12,602 bases of DNA, taken from NCBI GenBank assembly GCA_903904805.1, contig CAIVDX010000064.1, positions 1-12,602 of the forward strand, given 5' to 3'. Position 1 is the first letter of the stretch; each line of letters begins with the position of its first letter. Below are positions 1 through 6,705 of this stretch, one piece after another. The stretch comes from an uncultured Rhodospirillales bacterium (lineage in GTDB: Bacteria; Pseudomonadota; Alphaproteobacteria; Acetobacterales; Acetobacteraceae). A program made the translations under genes and the position numbers. The notes below the pieces were generated by a model. The model saw nothing but the letters and a program-made list of their open reading frames with translations. It was not told the DNA's origin and did no database searches.

Positions 1-792
1 CCCGCCGCCGCCCTGCCCACCCGCCCGCGCCCGGCCTCCGGCACGGTCGTGCTGCGCGCCGACCACCTCACCCAGCGCTTCGGCGGCCTGGTCGCGGTGA
101 ATGACGTCTCGCTGATCGTCCATCACGGCGAGATCGTGGGGCTGATCGGCCCGAACGGCGCGGGCAAGAGCACCAGCTTCAACATGCTCGGCGGCGCCGC
201 CCGGCCCAGCTCGGGCAGCGTGGAGATCGCCGGCACCCCCCTCACCGGTGGCGCCCGCCGCGCCGCCCGCCTCGGCCTCGCCCGCTCCTTCCAGCATGTC
301 CGCCTGCTGCCGGAGATGAGCGTGCTCGACAACGCGGCCCTCGGCGCCCATCTGCGCGGCCGTGCCGGCGCGCTCGCCTGCCTCCTCCGGCTCGACCGCG
401 CGGACGAGGCCCGCCTGCGCGCCGAGGCGATGGCCCAGCTCACCCGCCTCGGCCTCGCCACCGACGCCCACCGCCCCGCCGGCACCCTGCCGCTCGGCCG
501 CCAGCGCCTGGTGGAGATCGCCCGCGCTCTGTGCGCCGACCCGCTGGTGCTGCTGCTCGACGAACCCGCCGCCGGTCTGCGCCTGCAGGAAAAGATCGCC
601 CTGGCCGAGCTGCTGCGCGCCCTGCGCGCCGAGGGCCTCGGCATCCTGCTGGTCGAGCACGACATGGGCTTCGTCATGCGCCTGGCCGACCGCCTGCTGG
701 TGCTGAATTTCGGCACCCAGCTCGCCACCGGCACCCCCGCGCAGATCCGCGCCGACCCGGCCGTCATCGACGCCTATCTGGGGGCCGCATGA
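1..792 (+). CDS. livG: LivG-type branched-chain amino acid ABC transporter ATPase, 5'-partial (possible permease-ATPase fusion)
   Basis: This is a cytoplasmic ATP-hydrolysing subunit of a high-affinity branched-chain amino acid (HAAT) ABC importer. Numbered from the GTG at 49 (247 aa), it shows Walker A GPNGAGKST (34-42), Walker B LLLDEP with D171-E172, and the LivG-type H-loop VEHDMGFVM (His204). The signature motif is LPLGRQ (147-152) rather than LSxGQ; related sequences are, from memory, found in LivG proteins of permease-ATPase fusions. The frame is open from base 1 through a Pro/Ala/Arg-rich stretch (PAAALPTRPRPASGTV), and no Shine-Dalgarno precedes GTG 49. I therefore treat the true start as lying upstream of the window, with this part either the C-terminal domain of a LivM-LivG fusion or a LivG with a longer N-terminus. 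The stop overlaps livF (ATGA). The substrate cannot be told from the ATPase; HAAT systems also carry amides, urea and aromatic acids. Confidence 0.9.
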   Translation, partial: PAAALPTRPRPASGTVVLRADHLTQRFGGLVAVNDVSLIVHHGEIVGLIGPNGAGKSTSFNMLGGAARPSSGSVEIAGTPLTGGARRAARLGLARSFQHVRLLPEMSVLDNAALGAHLRGRAGALACLLRLDRADEARLRAEAMAQLTRLGLATDAHRPAGTLPLGRQRLVEIARALCADPLVLLLDEPAAGLRLQEKIALAELLRALRAEGLGILLVEHDMGFVMRLADRLLVLNFGTQLATGTPAQIRADPAVIDAYLGAA

Positions 793-1604
793 GCCCGCAA
801 TCCCACCTGCCGGACGACGCCCGCACCCTGCCGCCTGCCCCGGTCACCCCCGCCCTCAGCCTCAATCGCATCTCCGTCGCCTATGGCGGCATCGGCGCCG
901 TGCACAGCGTCTCGGTCGCCCTCGCGCCGGGCAGCATCGTCACCGTCATCGGCCCGAACGGCGCCGGCAAGACCAGCCTGCTCGCCGCCGCCATGGGCCT
1001 GGTGCCCGCCGCCGGCGAGGTGCTGCTGGACGGCCAGGACCTCACCCGCGCCTCCGTCGAGGCCCGCGTGCGCGCCGGCCTCTGCCTGGTGCCGGAACAG
1101 CGCGAGCTGTTCGCCTCGATGACCGTGCTCGACAATCTCCTCCTCGGTGCATGGCGCCAGCGCGAGGAAGGCCGCACCGAGCGCCACCGCGTGCTCGACT
1201 CCGTCTTCGCCCGCTTCCCGCGCCTGGCCGAACGCCGCGCCCAGCGCGCCGGCACCCTCTCCGGCGGCGAGCGCCAGATGCTCGCGATGGGCCGCGCCCT
1301 GATGGGCCGCCCCCGCGTGCTGATGCTCGACGAACCCTCCCTCGGCCTCGCGCCGCTGATTGTTCGCGAAATCTTCACCATCATCGGCGAGCTCAAGCGC
1401 GAGGGCGCGGCGATCCTGCTGGTCGAACAGAATGCGCGGGCCGCCCTGGCCGTCGCCGATCGCGCTTATGTGCTCGAAGGCGGCGTGGTGGCGCTGGGCG
1501 GCCCGGCCTCGGTTCTGGTCAATGATCCCCGCGTGGTGCACACCTATCTCGGCTTCGGCGAGGCCGCCGAGCAACCCAACTTCGAACCAGGAGAGCCTGC
1601 ATGA
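789..1604 (+). CDS. livF: LivF-type branched-chain amino acid ABC transporter ATPase
   Basis: This is the second cytoplasmic ATPase of the HAAT importer, expected to dimerise with the preceding LivG-type domain. It has 271 residues: Walker A GPNGAGKTS (55-63), signature LSGGERQ (157-163), Walker B LMLDEP with D181-E182, and a switch segment LLVEQN with Gln in place of the usual H-loop His, which is normal for LivF. LivF proteins are usually about 235 aa. The excess is a Pro-rich N-terminal extension of about 22 residues and a short acidic C-terminal tail. I chose ATG 789 because it overlaps the upstream TGA as ATGA, giving translational coupling, whereas the open frame further upstream is only overlap with livG. 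The stop again overlaps the next gene as ATGA, so all three genes are probably one transcript. Assignment to the LivF family is firm; the substrate is unknown. Confidence 0.93.
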   Translation: MSPQSHLPDDARTLPPAPVTPALSLNRISVAYGGIGAVHSVSVALAPGSIVTVIGPNGAGKTSLLAAAMGLVPAAGEVLLDGQDLTRASVEARVRAGLCLVPEQRELFASMTVLDNLLLGAWRQREEGRTERHRVLDSVFARFPRLAERRAQRAGTLSGGERQMLAMGRALMGRPRVLMLDEPSLGLAPLIVREIFTIIGELKREGAAILLVEQNARAALAVADRAYVLEGGVVALGGPASVLVNDPRVVHTYLGFGEAAEQPNFEPGEPA

Positions 1605-2245
1605 GCCCCGAGCTGCGCGACAAACTTGAGATCAGGGAGCTGGTCGAGAACTGGGTCCTCTGGCGCGACGCCTGCCTGTGGGACAAGTTCCGCACCGTCT
1701 GGTGGGACGACGGCGTGATGATGGCCACCTGGACCCAGGGCACCGCCGACGAGTTCATCGCCATGTCCAAGGCCGGCTTCGACAATGGCGTGCGCATCGT
1801 CCATTTCTACGGCGGGTCCACCATCGAGATCGAAGGCAACCGCGCCGTGGTGCAGACCAAAATGACCATCAGCCAGCGCGCCCTGGTCGAAGGCGTGCTG
1901 GTCGACGTGGTGTGCACCGGCCGCATGTATGATTTCCTCGAAAAGCGCGGCATCCCGAAAAAGAACGGCGAGCCCGGCAAGAAGATGAAATGGGGCTACG
2001 TGCTGCGCCAGCCGATCTACGAAAAGGACCGCATGGACCCGGTGATGCCCGGCACCTGGCCGATCCTCGATCTGGCCAAACTCGCCACCTTCCCTGAAGG
2101 CTATCGCTATCTGGCCTATCTGCAGTCGGGCATCGGCTACCCGGTGAAGATGGACTGCCCGGGCCTGACCGGGCCGGAGGTCGAACGCCTCTACGCCACC
2201 GGCGCGGCCTGGCTGGCGGGTGAGGAGCTGGACTGGGTGAAGTAA
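1601..2245 (+). CDS. NTF2/SnoaL-like family protein linked to the liv transporter genes
   Basis: This 214-residue soluble protein has the sequence style of the NTF2-like (SnoaL) fold: an N-terminal helix LEIRELVENWVLWRDACLWD, then WWDDGVMM, a conserved-looking HFYGGS segment and beta strands around VVQTKMTIS. Members of this fold act as dehydratases, isomerases, ring-hydroxylating dioxygenase beta-like subunits or simply bind small hydrophobic ligands. Candidate active-site residues are the Asp of WRD and the His of HFYGG, by analogy with the scytalone dehydratase/BaiE group; this is inference. The protein is longer than the usual 120-160 aa domain because of a C-terminal extension of about 60 residues containing Trp- and Tyr-rich segments. 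There is no signal peptide. Its ATG overlaps the livF stop (ATGA), and GGAG lies a few bases upstream inside livF. The coupling suggests it acts on, or senses, the compound imported by the transporter. The exact reaction is unknown. Confidence 0.78.
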   Translation: MSPELRDKLEIRELVENWVLWRDACLWDKFRTVWWDDGVMMATWTQGTADEFIAMSKAGFDNGVRIVHFYGGSTIEIEGNRAVVQTKMTISQRALVEGVLVDVVCTGRMYDFLEKRGIPKKNGEPGKKMKWGYVLRQPIYEKDRMDPVMPGTWPILDLAKLATFPEGYRYLAYLQSGIGYPVKMDCPGLTGPEVERLYATGAAWLAGEELDWVK

Positions 2246-2296
2246 AGCAGAAGGCAAGGTCAGCGGCGGAGCCCGCGGGCCTTGCCTGTTACTGCT
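2246..2296 (+). terminator. Extended stem-loop after the liv-NTF2 operon
   Basis: Immediately after the TAA there is a multi-segment dyad. AGCAG (2246-2250) pairs with CTGCT (2292-2296), AGGCAAGG (2252-2259) pairs perfectly with CCTTGCCT (2280-2287), and GCGG (2263-2266) can pair with CCGC (2273-2276). No T-tract follows, so it is not a classical intrinsic terminator. It could aid Rho-independent pausing, protect the 3' end of the liv message, or form part of the cydA leader, which begins within about 40 bases. The pairing is seen directly; the function is inferred. Confidence 0.5.
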
Positions 2297-2339
2297 CCTC
2301 CGTCATCCCCATATCCCCCCAGTTACGGGAGGCCCGCCA

Positions 2340-3731
2340 ATGCCGGAGTTTGACGCGTTTCATCTCGCCCGGATGCAGTTCGCGTTCACCGTCATGGTGC
2401 ACATCATCTTCCCGGCCCTGTCGATCGGGTTGGCCAGCTATCTCGCCGTGCTCGAGGGCCTCTGGCTCGTCACAAAACGCCGTGTGTTTCTTGATCTCTT
2501 CCAATATTGGCTGAAGCCCTTCTCGCTGGCCTTTGGCATGGGCGTGGTGAGCGGCCTGGTGATGGCCTACCAGTTCGGCACCAACTGGGCCGTCTTCGCC
2601 GACAAGGCCGGCCCGGTGATCGGCCCCCTGATGGGCTACGAGGTGCTGACCGCGTTTTTCCTCGAGGCCGGATTTCTCGGCGTGATGCTGTTCGGCATGA
2701 GCAAGGTCGGCCCGAAGCTGCATTTCCTCGCCACCTGCATCGTCGCCGGTGGCACCCTGGTCTCGGCCTTCTGGATTCTCTCGGTGAACAGCTGGATGCA
2801 GACGCCCGCCGGCTACAGCATCGCCGCGGATGGCCGCATGATGCCGGAGCACTGGCTGTCGGTGATCTTCAACCCCAGCTTTTTCCTCCGTTTCCCGCAC
2901 ATGGTGCTCGCCTGCTACCTCGCGGTGGCGTTCGTGGTCGGTGGCACCGGCGCGTTGCAGCTGCTGCGCGACGATCGCAACCAGGCCTCGCGCATGATGT
3001 TCTCGATGGCGATGTGGATGGCCGCCATCGTCGCCCCCGCGCAGATCCTGATGGGCGACGCGCACGGGCTGAACACGCTGCTGTGGCAGCCCGCCAAGAT
3101 CGCCGCGATGGAGGGCCATTACGACAGCGGCGCCGGCAAGGGCCTGATCCTGTTCGGCATCCCCAACGAAGCGCAGGAACGCATCGACTACGAGATCCAA
3201 ATTCCGCATCTCTCCGCGCTGATCCTCACGCATGAGTGGAACGGCATGCTGCGCGGCCTGAAGGAATGGGCGCCGCAAGACCGCCCGCCGGTGGCCATCG
3301 TGTTCTGGTCGTTCCGCATCATGGTGGGCCTGGGCAGCCTGATGGCGCTGATCGGGCTGGCCAGCCTGTGGCTGCGCTGGAAGCGCCGGCTTTACCAGAC
3401 GCGGCTGATGCTGTGGGCAACCCTGGCGATGGGGCCGGCGGGGATCATCGCCGTGCTGGCCGGCTGGGTCACCACCGAGGTGGGGCGCCAGCCCTACACG
3501 GTCTATGGCGTGCTGCGCACCGCGCAGAGCCTGTCGCCGATCGGCGCGCCCGGCGTGGCGATCTCGCTGCTGGCGTTTGTCGTTGTCTATCTCAGCGTGT
3601 TCGGCGCCGGTGTGCTGCTGATGCTGCGCCTGATGGCCAAGGCGCCGATCTCGGGCGAGCCTGGTCCCACGCCGCATCTGCCGGCGCGCGCGGCCGGCAT
3701 CACGCCCGGCCCGGCCATGGCGGCGGAGTGA
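2340..3731 (+). CDS. cydA: Cytochrome bd-type quinol oxidase subunit I, short Q-loop (CIO-like)
   Basis: This is the membrane subunit that binds hemes b558, b595 and d, oxidises quinol at the periplasmic side and reduces O2 to water. It has 463 aa with about nine hydrophobic helices. Heme ligands align with E. coli CydA: H21 (H19), H187 (H186) and M328 (M393) in FWSFRIMVG. E101 and E109 (E99/E107, in EVLTAFFLE) and the GRQP motif (382-385) are present, as are K253 and E258 (K252/E257) of the Q-loop. The H187-M328 distance is 141 residues against 207 in E. coli, so about 66 residues of the Q-loop are missing. That is the short-Q-loop form that includes CioA cyanide-insensitive oxidases. The start is ATG 2340, preceded by GGGAGG at 2327-2332. 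It overlaps cydB as TGATG. This oxidase type typically serves respiration at low O2 or under cyanide, sulfide or NO stress. Confidence 0.97.
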   Translation: MPEFDAFHLARMQFAFTVMVHIIFPALSIGLASYLAVLEGLWLVTKRRVFLDLFQYWLKPFSLAFGMGVVSGLVMAYQFGTNWAVFADKAGPVIGPLMGYEVLTAFFLEAGFLGVMLFGMSKVGPKLHFLATCIVAGGTLVSAFWILSVNSWMQTPAGYSIAADGRMMPEHWLSVIFNPSFFLRFPHMVLACYLAVAFVVGGTGALQLLRDDRNQASRMMFSMAMWMAAIVAPAQILMGDAHGLNTLLWQPAKIAAMEGHYDSGAGKGLILFGIPNEAQERIDYEIQIPHLSALILTHEWNGMLRGLKEWAPQDRPPVAIVFWSFRIMVGLGSLMALIGLASLWLRWKRRLYQTRLMLWATLAMGPAGIIAVLAGWVTTEVGRQPYTVYGVLRTAQSLSPIGAPGVAISLLAFVVVYLSVFGAGVLLMLRLMAKAPISGEPGPTPHLPARAAGITPGPAMAAE

Positions 3732-4756
3732 TGAGCATCGATCTCGCCACCCAGTGGCTGCCGCTGGTCTGGGCCGGCCTGATCGCCTTCGCCGTGCTCG
3801 CCTATGTGGTGCTCGACGGCTTCGATCTCGGCGTCGGCATGCTGTTCCTGCTGGAGCGTGACGACACCGACCGCGACATCATGGTGAACACCATCGCCCC
3901 GGTGTGGGACGGCAACGAAACTTGGCTGGTGCTCGGCGGCGGTGGCCTGCTGGCGGTGTTCCCGCTGGCCTACGCGACGATCCTGCCGGCGCTCTATCCC
4001 ACCATCATCGCGATGCTGCTGGGCCTGATCTTCCGCGGCGTGGCCTTCGAGTTTCGTTTCCGCGCGCTGACACGACGCGGCCGGCGCTGGTGGGATGTCT
4101 CCTTCGCCGCCGGCTCGGCGATCGCCGCCCTGTCGCAGGGCCTCGCCTTGGGCGGCCTGCTCCAGGGCATCAAGGTGGCGGATCGCGCCTATGTCGGCGG
4201 CTGGTGGGACTGGCTGACACCCTTCACCCTCCTCTGCGGCGTGGCCTTGATGATCGGCTACCAGCTGCTCGGCGCCACCTGGCTGGTCTGGCGCACCGAG
4301 GGGGCGTTGCAGACACGCTGCCGCGCCCACGCGCGCCGCTTCGGCGTCGCCACCCTGGCTCTGATCGGCGTGGTGAGCCTCTGGACCCCGTTCCTCGATC
4401 CGCGCTTCCTCGCCCGCTGGTTCGGCTGGCCCGGCATCGCGCTCACCTCGCCGGTGCCGATCCTGGTGCTGCTGCTGGCCTGGCGCGGCTGGCGAGGGCT
4501 GACACGCGGCGCGGACGTCGCGCCCTTCCTGTGCGCGTTGGGCGTGTTCGCCCTGTGCTTCGCCGGCCTGGGCATCAGCATGTTCCCGCTGATGGTGCCG
4601 CCATCGATCACCATCTTCGACGCGGCGGCCCCCTATGAGAGCCAGATCTTCCTGCTGGTGGGCGCGGCGGTGCTGGTGCCGATCATCCTGGCCTACACGA
4701 TCTATGCCTACTGGGTGTTCCGCGGCAAAGTCACCGCGCACACCCACGCACATTGA
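3731..4756 (+). CDS. cydB: Cytochrome bd-type quinol oxidase subunit II
   Basis: This is the heme-free membrane partner of CydA, needed to assemble the oxidase and stabilise its hemes. The 341-residue protein has about eight or nine hydrophobic helices and the family motifs VVLDGFDLGVG near residues 25-35, TIAPVWDGNETWLV, LIFRGVAFEFRF with its charged helix edge, and the closing YAYWVFRGKV. Length is slightly below E. coli CydB (379 aa) and normal for CioB-like subunits. Its ATG overlaps the cydA stop by one base (TGATG), with a GGCGGAG ribosome site inside cydA, so the two subunits are translationally coupled. The C-terminus ends with a His-rich THTHAH tail. A small hydrophobic ORF follows within about ten bases. 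Confidence 0.97.
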   Translation: MSIDLATQWLPLVWAGLIAFAVLAYVVLDGFDLGVGMLFLLERDDTDRDIMVNTIAPVWDGNETWLVLGGGGLLAVFPLAYATILPALYPTIIAMLLGLIFRGVAFEFRFRALTRRGRRWWDVSFAAGSAIAALSQGLALGGLLQGIKVADRAYVGGWWDWLTPFTLLCGVALMIGYQLLGATWLVWRTEGALQTRCRAHARRFGVATLALIGVVSLWTPFLDPRFLARWFGWPGIALTSPVPILVLLLAWRGWRGLTRGADVAPFLCALGVFALCFAGLGISMFPLMVPPSITIFDAAAPYESQIFLLVGAAVLVPIILAYTIYAYWVFRGKVTAHTHAH

Positions 4757-4766
4757 CGCGCGAGAC

Positions 4767-4877
4767 GTGACGCCCCGCCAGCTGCTCTGGTTCGTCGCGC
4801 TGTGGGCCGGCGGCGTGCTGGCGGTGGGCGCGGCCGCCGGGCTGCTGCGCATCGCGCTGAACGCCGTCCTGCGCTGA
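4767..4877 (+). CDS. DUF2474-like small membrane protein of the bd oxidase (CydX-type position)
   Basis: This is a 36-codon ORF directly after cydB, starting at GTG 4767 and ending at TGA 4875-4877. The product reads TPRQLLWFVALWAGGVLAV after the start and is one transmembrane helix with a short polar N-terminus and an Arg near the C-terminus. The WFVALWAGGVLAVG core resembles DUF2474 proteins, tiny polypeptides encoded after cydAB/cioAB of the short-Q-loop class. They occupy the same place as CydX in E. coli, a single-helix subunit that stabilises the d-type heme. No ATG lies in this frame. The only AG-rich run before GTG is the weak GCGAGA, so translation probably depends on coupling to cydB. 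The frame is open further upstream only because it overlaps cydB. Family match is from memory of the pattern, not a search. Confidence 0.66.
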   Translation: MTPRQLLWFVALWAGGVLAVGAAAGLLRIALNAVLR

Positions 4878-4884
4878 GCCGCCT

Positions 4885-4912
4885 TTGCCCCTCCGCCGGA
4901 ATGCCCTAGCCT
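4885..4912 (+). promoter_or_regulatory. Candidate housekeeping promoter for the solute-binding protein gene
   Basis: TTGCCC (4885-4890) and TAGCCT (4907-4912) are separated by 16 bp in the 68-bp gap before the solute-binding protein gene. They resemble GC-rich alphaproteobacterial -35/-10 elements. The -10 box overlaps a small dyad, GCCC...GGGC (4903-4906/4914-4917). A clear GGGGAG ribosome site follows at 4931-4936, about ten bases before ATG 4946. The promoter assignment is inference. Confidence 0.35.
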
Positions 4913-4945
4913 GCGGGCAAGCAATCCGACGGGGAGAAACAATCA

Positions 4946-5959
4946 ATGACACCAGCCGCGATCACGCGCGCGCTCATCTGCACGCTGGCCCTGTTCGGCA
5001 GCGCGCAGGCGCAGGAGCCGGACAAGGTCCTCCTCGCCGTCGTCCCCAGCCTCGCCAACACCCCGTTCTACGTCGCCGACGCGCGCGGCTATTTCACCGC
5101 CGAGCACATCGCCATCGACACCTCCGGCTTCCGCGGCAGCAACGACGCCGTCAGCGCGCTCGCCACCGGCCAGCTGGACGGCACCATGGGGGCGATGTCC
5201 GCCGGCTTCTTCAACGCCGCCAATCGCGGGCTCGACATGCGCATCGTCGCCTCGCTCGGCATCAATCCGGATGTGTCGGCCACCCCGCTGATGGTCCGCA
5301 CCGACCTGGTGAATGCCGGCACCATCAAAACCGGCGCCGATCTGCGCGGCCGCCGCGTGGCGGTGAACACGCCGGGCGGCCCGGTTGAATATTTCCTCTC
5401 GGTGATTCTCGCCAAACACGGCATGACCCTGAAGGACATCGACGAGGTCACCATCGGCTTCCCCGAAATGGTCGCCGCGCTGAGCAACAAAAGCATCGAC
5501 GCCGCCTTGGTGACCGCCCCCTTCAGCACCTATGCCGCCCAGAAGAACGACGCCATCGTTTTGCCGGCAGAAGAAAAAACCGCCGCCGGCGAGATGTCCA
5601 CCGCGGTGCTGTTCAGCGGCCGGATTCTGCGCGAGCGCCCGAAGGTGGCCGAAGCCTTCCTGCGCGCGATGATCCGCGGCTCGCGTGACACCCAGGGCGC
5701 GAAGATGAAGTCGCCGGAAATCACCAGGATCCTGTCTGATGCGACAAAGATCCCGCCCGACATCGTCAACGCCAGCATCGGCCAGGTCTTCGACCCCAAC
5801 CTCGCGCTCGACCCCTACATGGCCAACATCCGCAGCGAGGAGCAGGTCTATATGAAGAACGGCCGCATCAGCTACACCACGCCGCTGCCCGACAGCGCCA
5901 TCGTCGCCGCCGACCCGGTCCGCAACGCCGCCGCGAGCCTGGGTCCCTACAAGCCCTAG
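4946..5959 (+). CDS. NitT/TauT-type (SsuA/NMT1-like) ABC transporter substrate-binding protein
   Basis: This is a periplasmic binding protein that should capture a small ligand and deliver it to an ABC permease. The 337-residue product has a Sec signal peptide (hydrophobic LICTLALFGSAQA, likely cleavage AQA|QE after residue 22), so the mature protein is about 315 aa. The mature part follows the type-2 periplasmic fold of the SsuA/TauA/NMT1 group: VVPSLANTPFYVADARGYF at the start of lobe 1, then GSNDAVSALATGQLDG, a hinge region at DLRGRRVAVNTPGGPVEYFL, and VAALSNKSIDAALVTAPFS in lobe 2. That group binds sulfonates, nitrate, thiamine precursors and aromatic acids, and the ligand cannot be chosen here. 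The gene is alone: the genes before it encode an oxidase and the one after is convergent, so its permease and ATPase must be elsewhere. The start has GGGGAG upstream. Its TAG shares the CTAG tetranucleotide with the stop of the opposing gene. Confidence 0.9.
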   Translation: MTPAAITRALICTLALFGSAQAQEPDKVLLAVVPSLANTPFYVADARGYFTAEHIAIDTSGFRGSNDAVSALATGQLDGTMGAMSAGFFNAANRGLDMRIVASLGINPDVSATPLMVRTDLVNAGTIKTGADLRGRRVAVNTPGGPVEYFLSVILAKHGMTLKDIDEVTIGFPEMVAALSNKSIDAALVTAPFSTYAAQKNDAIVLPAEEKTAAGEMSTAVLFSGRILRERPKVAEAFLRAMIRGSRDTQGAKMKSPEITRILSDATKIPPDIVNASIGQVFDPNLALDPYMANIRSEEQVYMKNGRISYTTPLPDSAIVAADPVRNAAASLGPYKP

Positions 5960-6705
5960 GCGCCGGCCTTCCAGCGCGCCGCGAAACTCTCCAGCTCCGC
6001 GCGGGCAACATCCGAAACCGCCCAGAACACCATGCCGTCCTGCGTCCAGCGCACAAAATGATAGCCGTTGCGCTCGCCCTGCCCCGGCGCCGCATTGCCG
6101 GGCCAGACATACAGGTCGATCACATGCTGCGCCCGCCCATAGGTCAGCGCGGCGACCGGCCGGCCGGCGAGATAATCCAGCCGCCCCCCGGTCAGCGGAA
6201 ATCCGTCGGCGGTCAGATCCTTCACCGGCGGCGCGAAATCCAGCCTGCCATCGAACCAGGGCTTGACGGTGTGCTGGTCGGTCGAGACCACATCCATCAG
6301 ATGCCCCGGCTGCAGCGCGCGGATATGGCTCGCCACCACCGAGTCCGGAAGATCACTGCCACGCTCAGGCAGGATCGCCAGCATCAGCATCGCCGCGATC
6401 GCCATCGAGGCGGCATAGGGCGCGAGCCGGCCGATCCGGTTCCGGCGCGGCGGAAGTGCTGCCACATGGCCCACCGCCGGTGCCGCCCGCGCGGTGATCG
6501 CCGCACGCAGACTGTCGGGTGCCGCATGATAGGACAGCCCACCGCGCAGCCGCGCCTTCAGCCCGATCATCGCCGCCTGGCGCGCCGCGCAATCCGGGCA
6601 GTGCGCGACATGGGCCGCGACCGCGGCGGTGCCGGCCACATCCAGCTGCCCGTCCACATCCGCCTGCAGCAGAAACAGGATATCCCCACAGTCGGGCTGC
6701 ATCAT
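5956..6705 (-). CDS. Membrane-anchored zinc-finger anti-sigma factor
   Basis: This is the partner that should hold the adjacent ECF sigma factor inactive at the inner membrane until a signal arrives. From ATG 6705 it has 249 residues. A cytoplasmic N-terminal ZAS/zf-HC2 domain shows the HxxxCxxC zinc motif (H32, C36, C39, in HVAHCPDC). One transmembrane helix follows at about residues 94-112, after an Arg-rich stretch. The remaining ~135 residues would be periplasmic, with TVKPWFDGRLDFAPPVKDL and a Trp/Tyr-rich C-terminus typical of the FecR-unrelated anti-sigmas in this context. I chose 6705 because its ATG overlaps the sigma stop (ATGA) and GGGGAG lies just upstream inside the sigma gene; the open frame above is only overlap. 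Extra cysteine C6 sits near the start. A redox or metal stress is the likely trigger (inference). Confidence 0.88.
   Translation of the reverse strand: MMQPDCGDILFLLQADVDGQLDVAGTAAVAAHVAHCPDCAARQAAMIGLKARLRGGLSYHAAPDSLRAAITARAAPAVGHVAALPPRRNRIGRLAPYAASMAIAAMLMLAILPERGSDLPDSVVASHIRALQPGHLMDVVSTDQHTVKPWFDGRLDFAPPVKDLTADGFPLTGGRLDYLAGRPVAALTYGRAQHVIDLYVWPGNAAPGQGERNGYHFVRWTQDGMVFWAVSDVARAELESFAARWKAGA

Noticed and set aside
49..51. GTG as the true start of the LivG-type protein
   Set aside because: No ribosome site precedes it and the frame is open to the edge of the window, so the start is more likely upstream.
774..1574. Minus-strand frame of 266 codons opposite livF
   Set aside because: LivF on the plus strand has every ABC ATPase motif; the antisense product is Gly/Ala/His-rich without features.
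2289..3677. Long minus-strand open frame (462 codons) opposite cydA
   Set aside because: It is a mirror of cydA with heme ligands on the plus strand; its translation is His/Gln/Ala/Arg low-complexity typical of GC-rich antisense frames.
4635..4766. Upstream extension of the small oxidase-linked ORF inside cydB
   Set aside because: This stretch overlaps cydB and encodes Arg/Ser/Trp-rich sequence unlike a membrane subunit; the hydrophobic helix begins only after GTG 4767.
3587..4942. Long minus-strand open frame (451 codons) opposite cydB
   Set aside because: It is antisense to the well-supported cydB and the small ORF after it, with Ala/Gln/His/Arg-rich composition and no domain.
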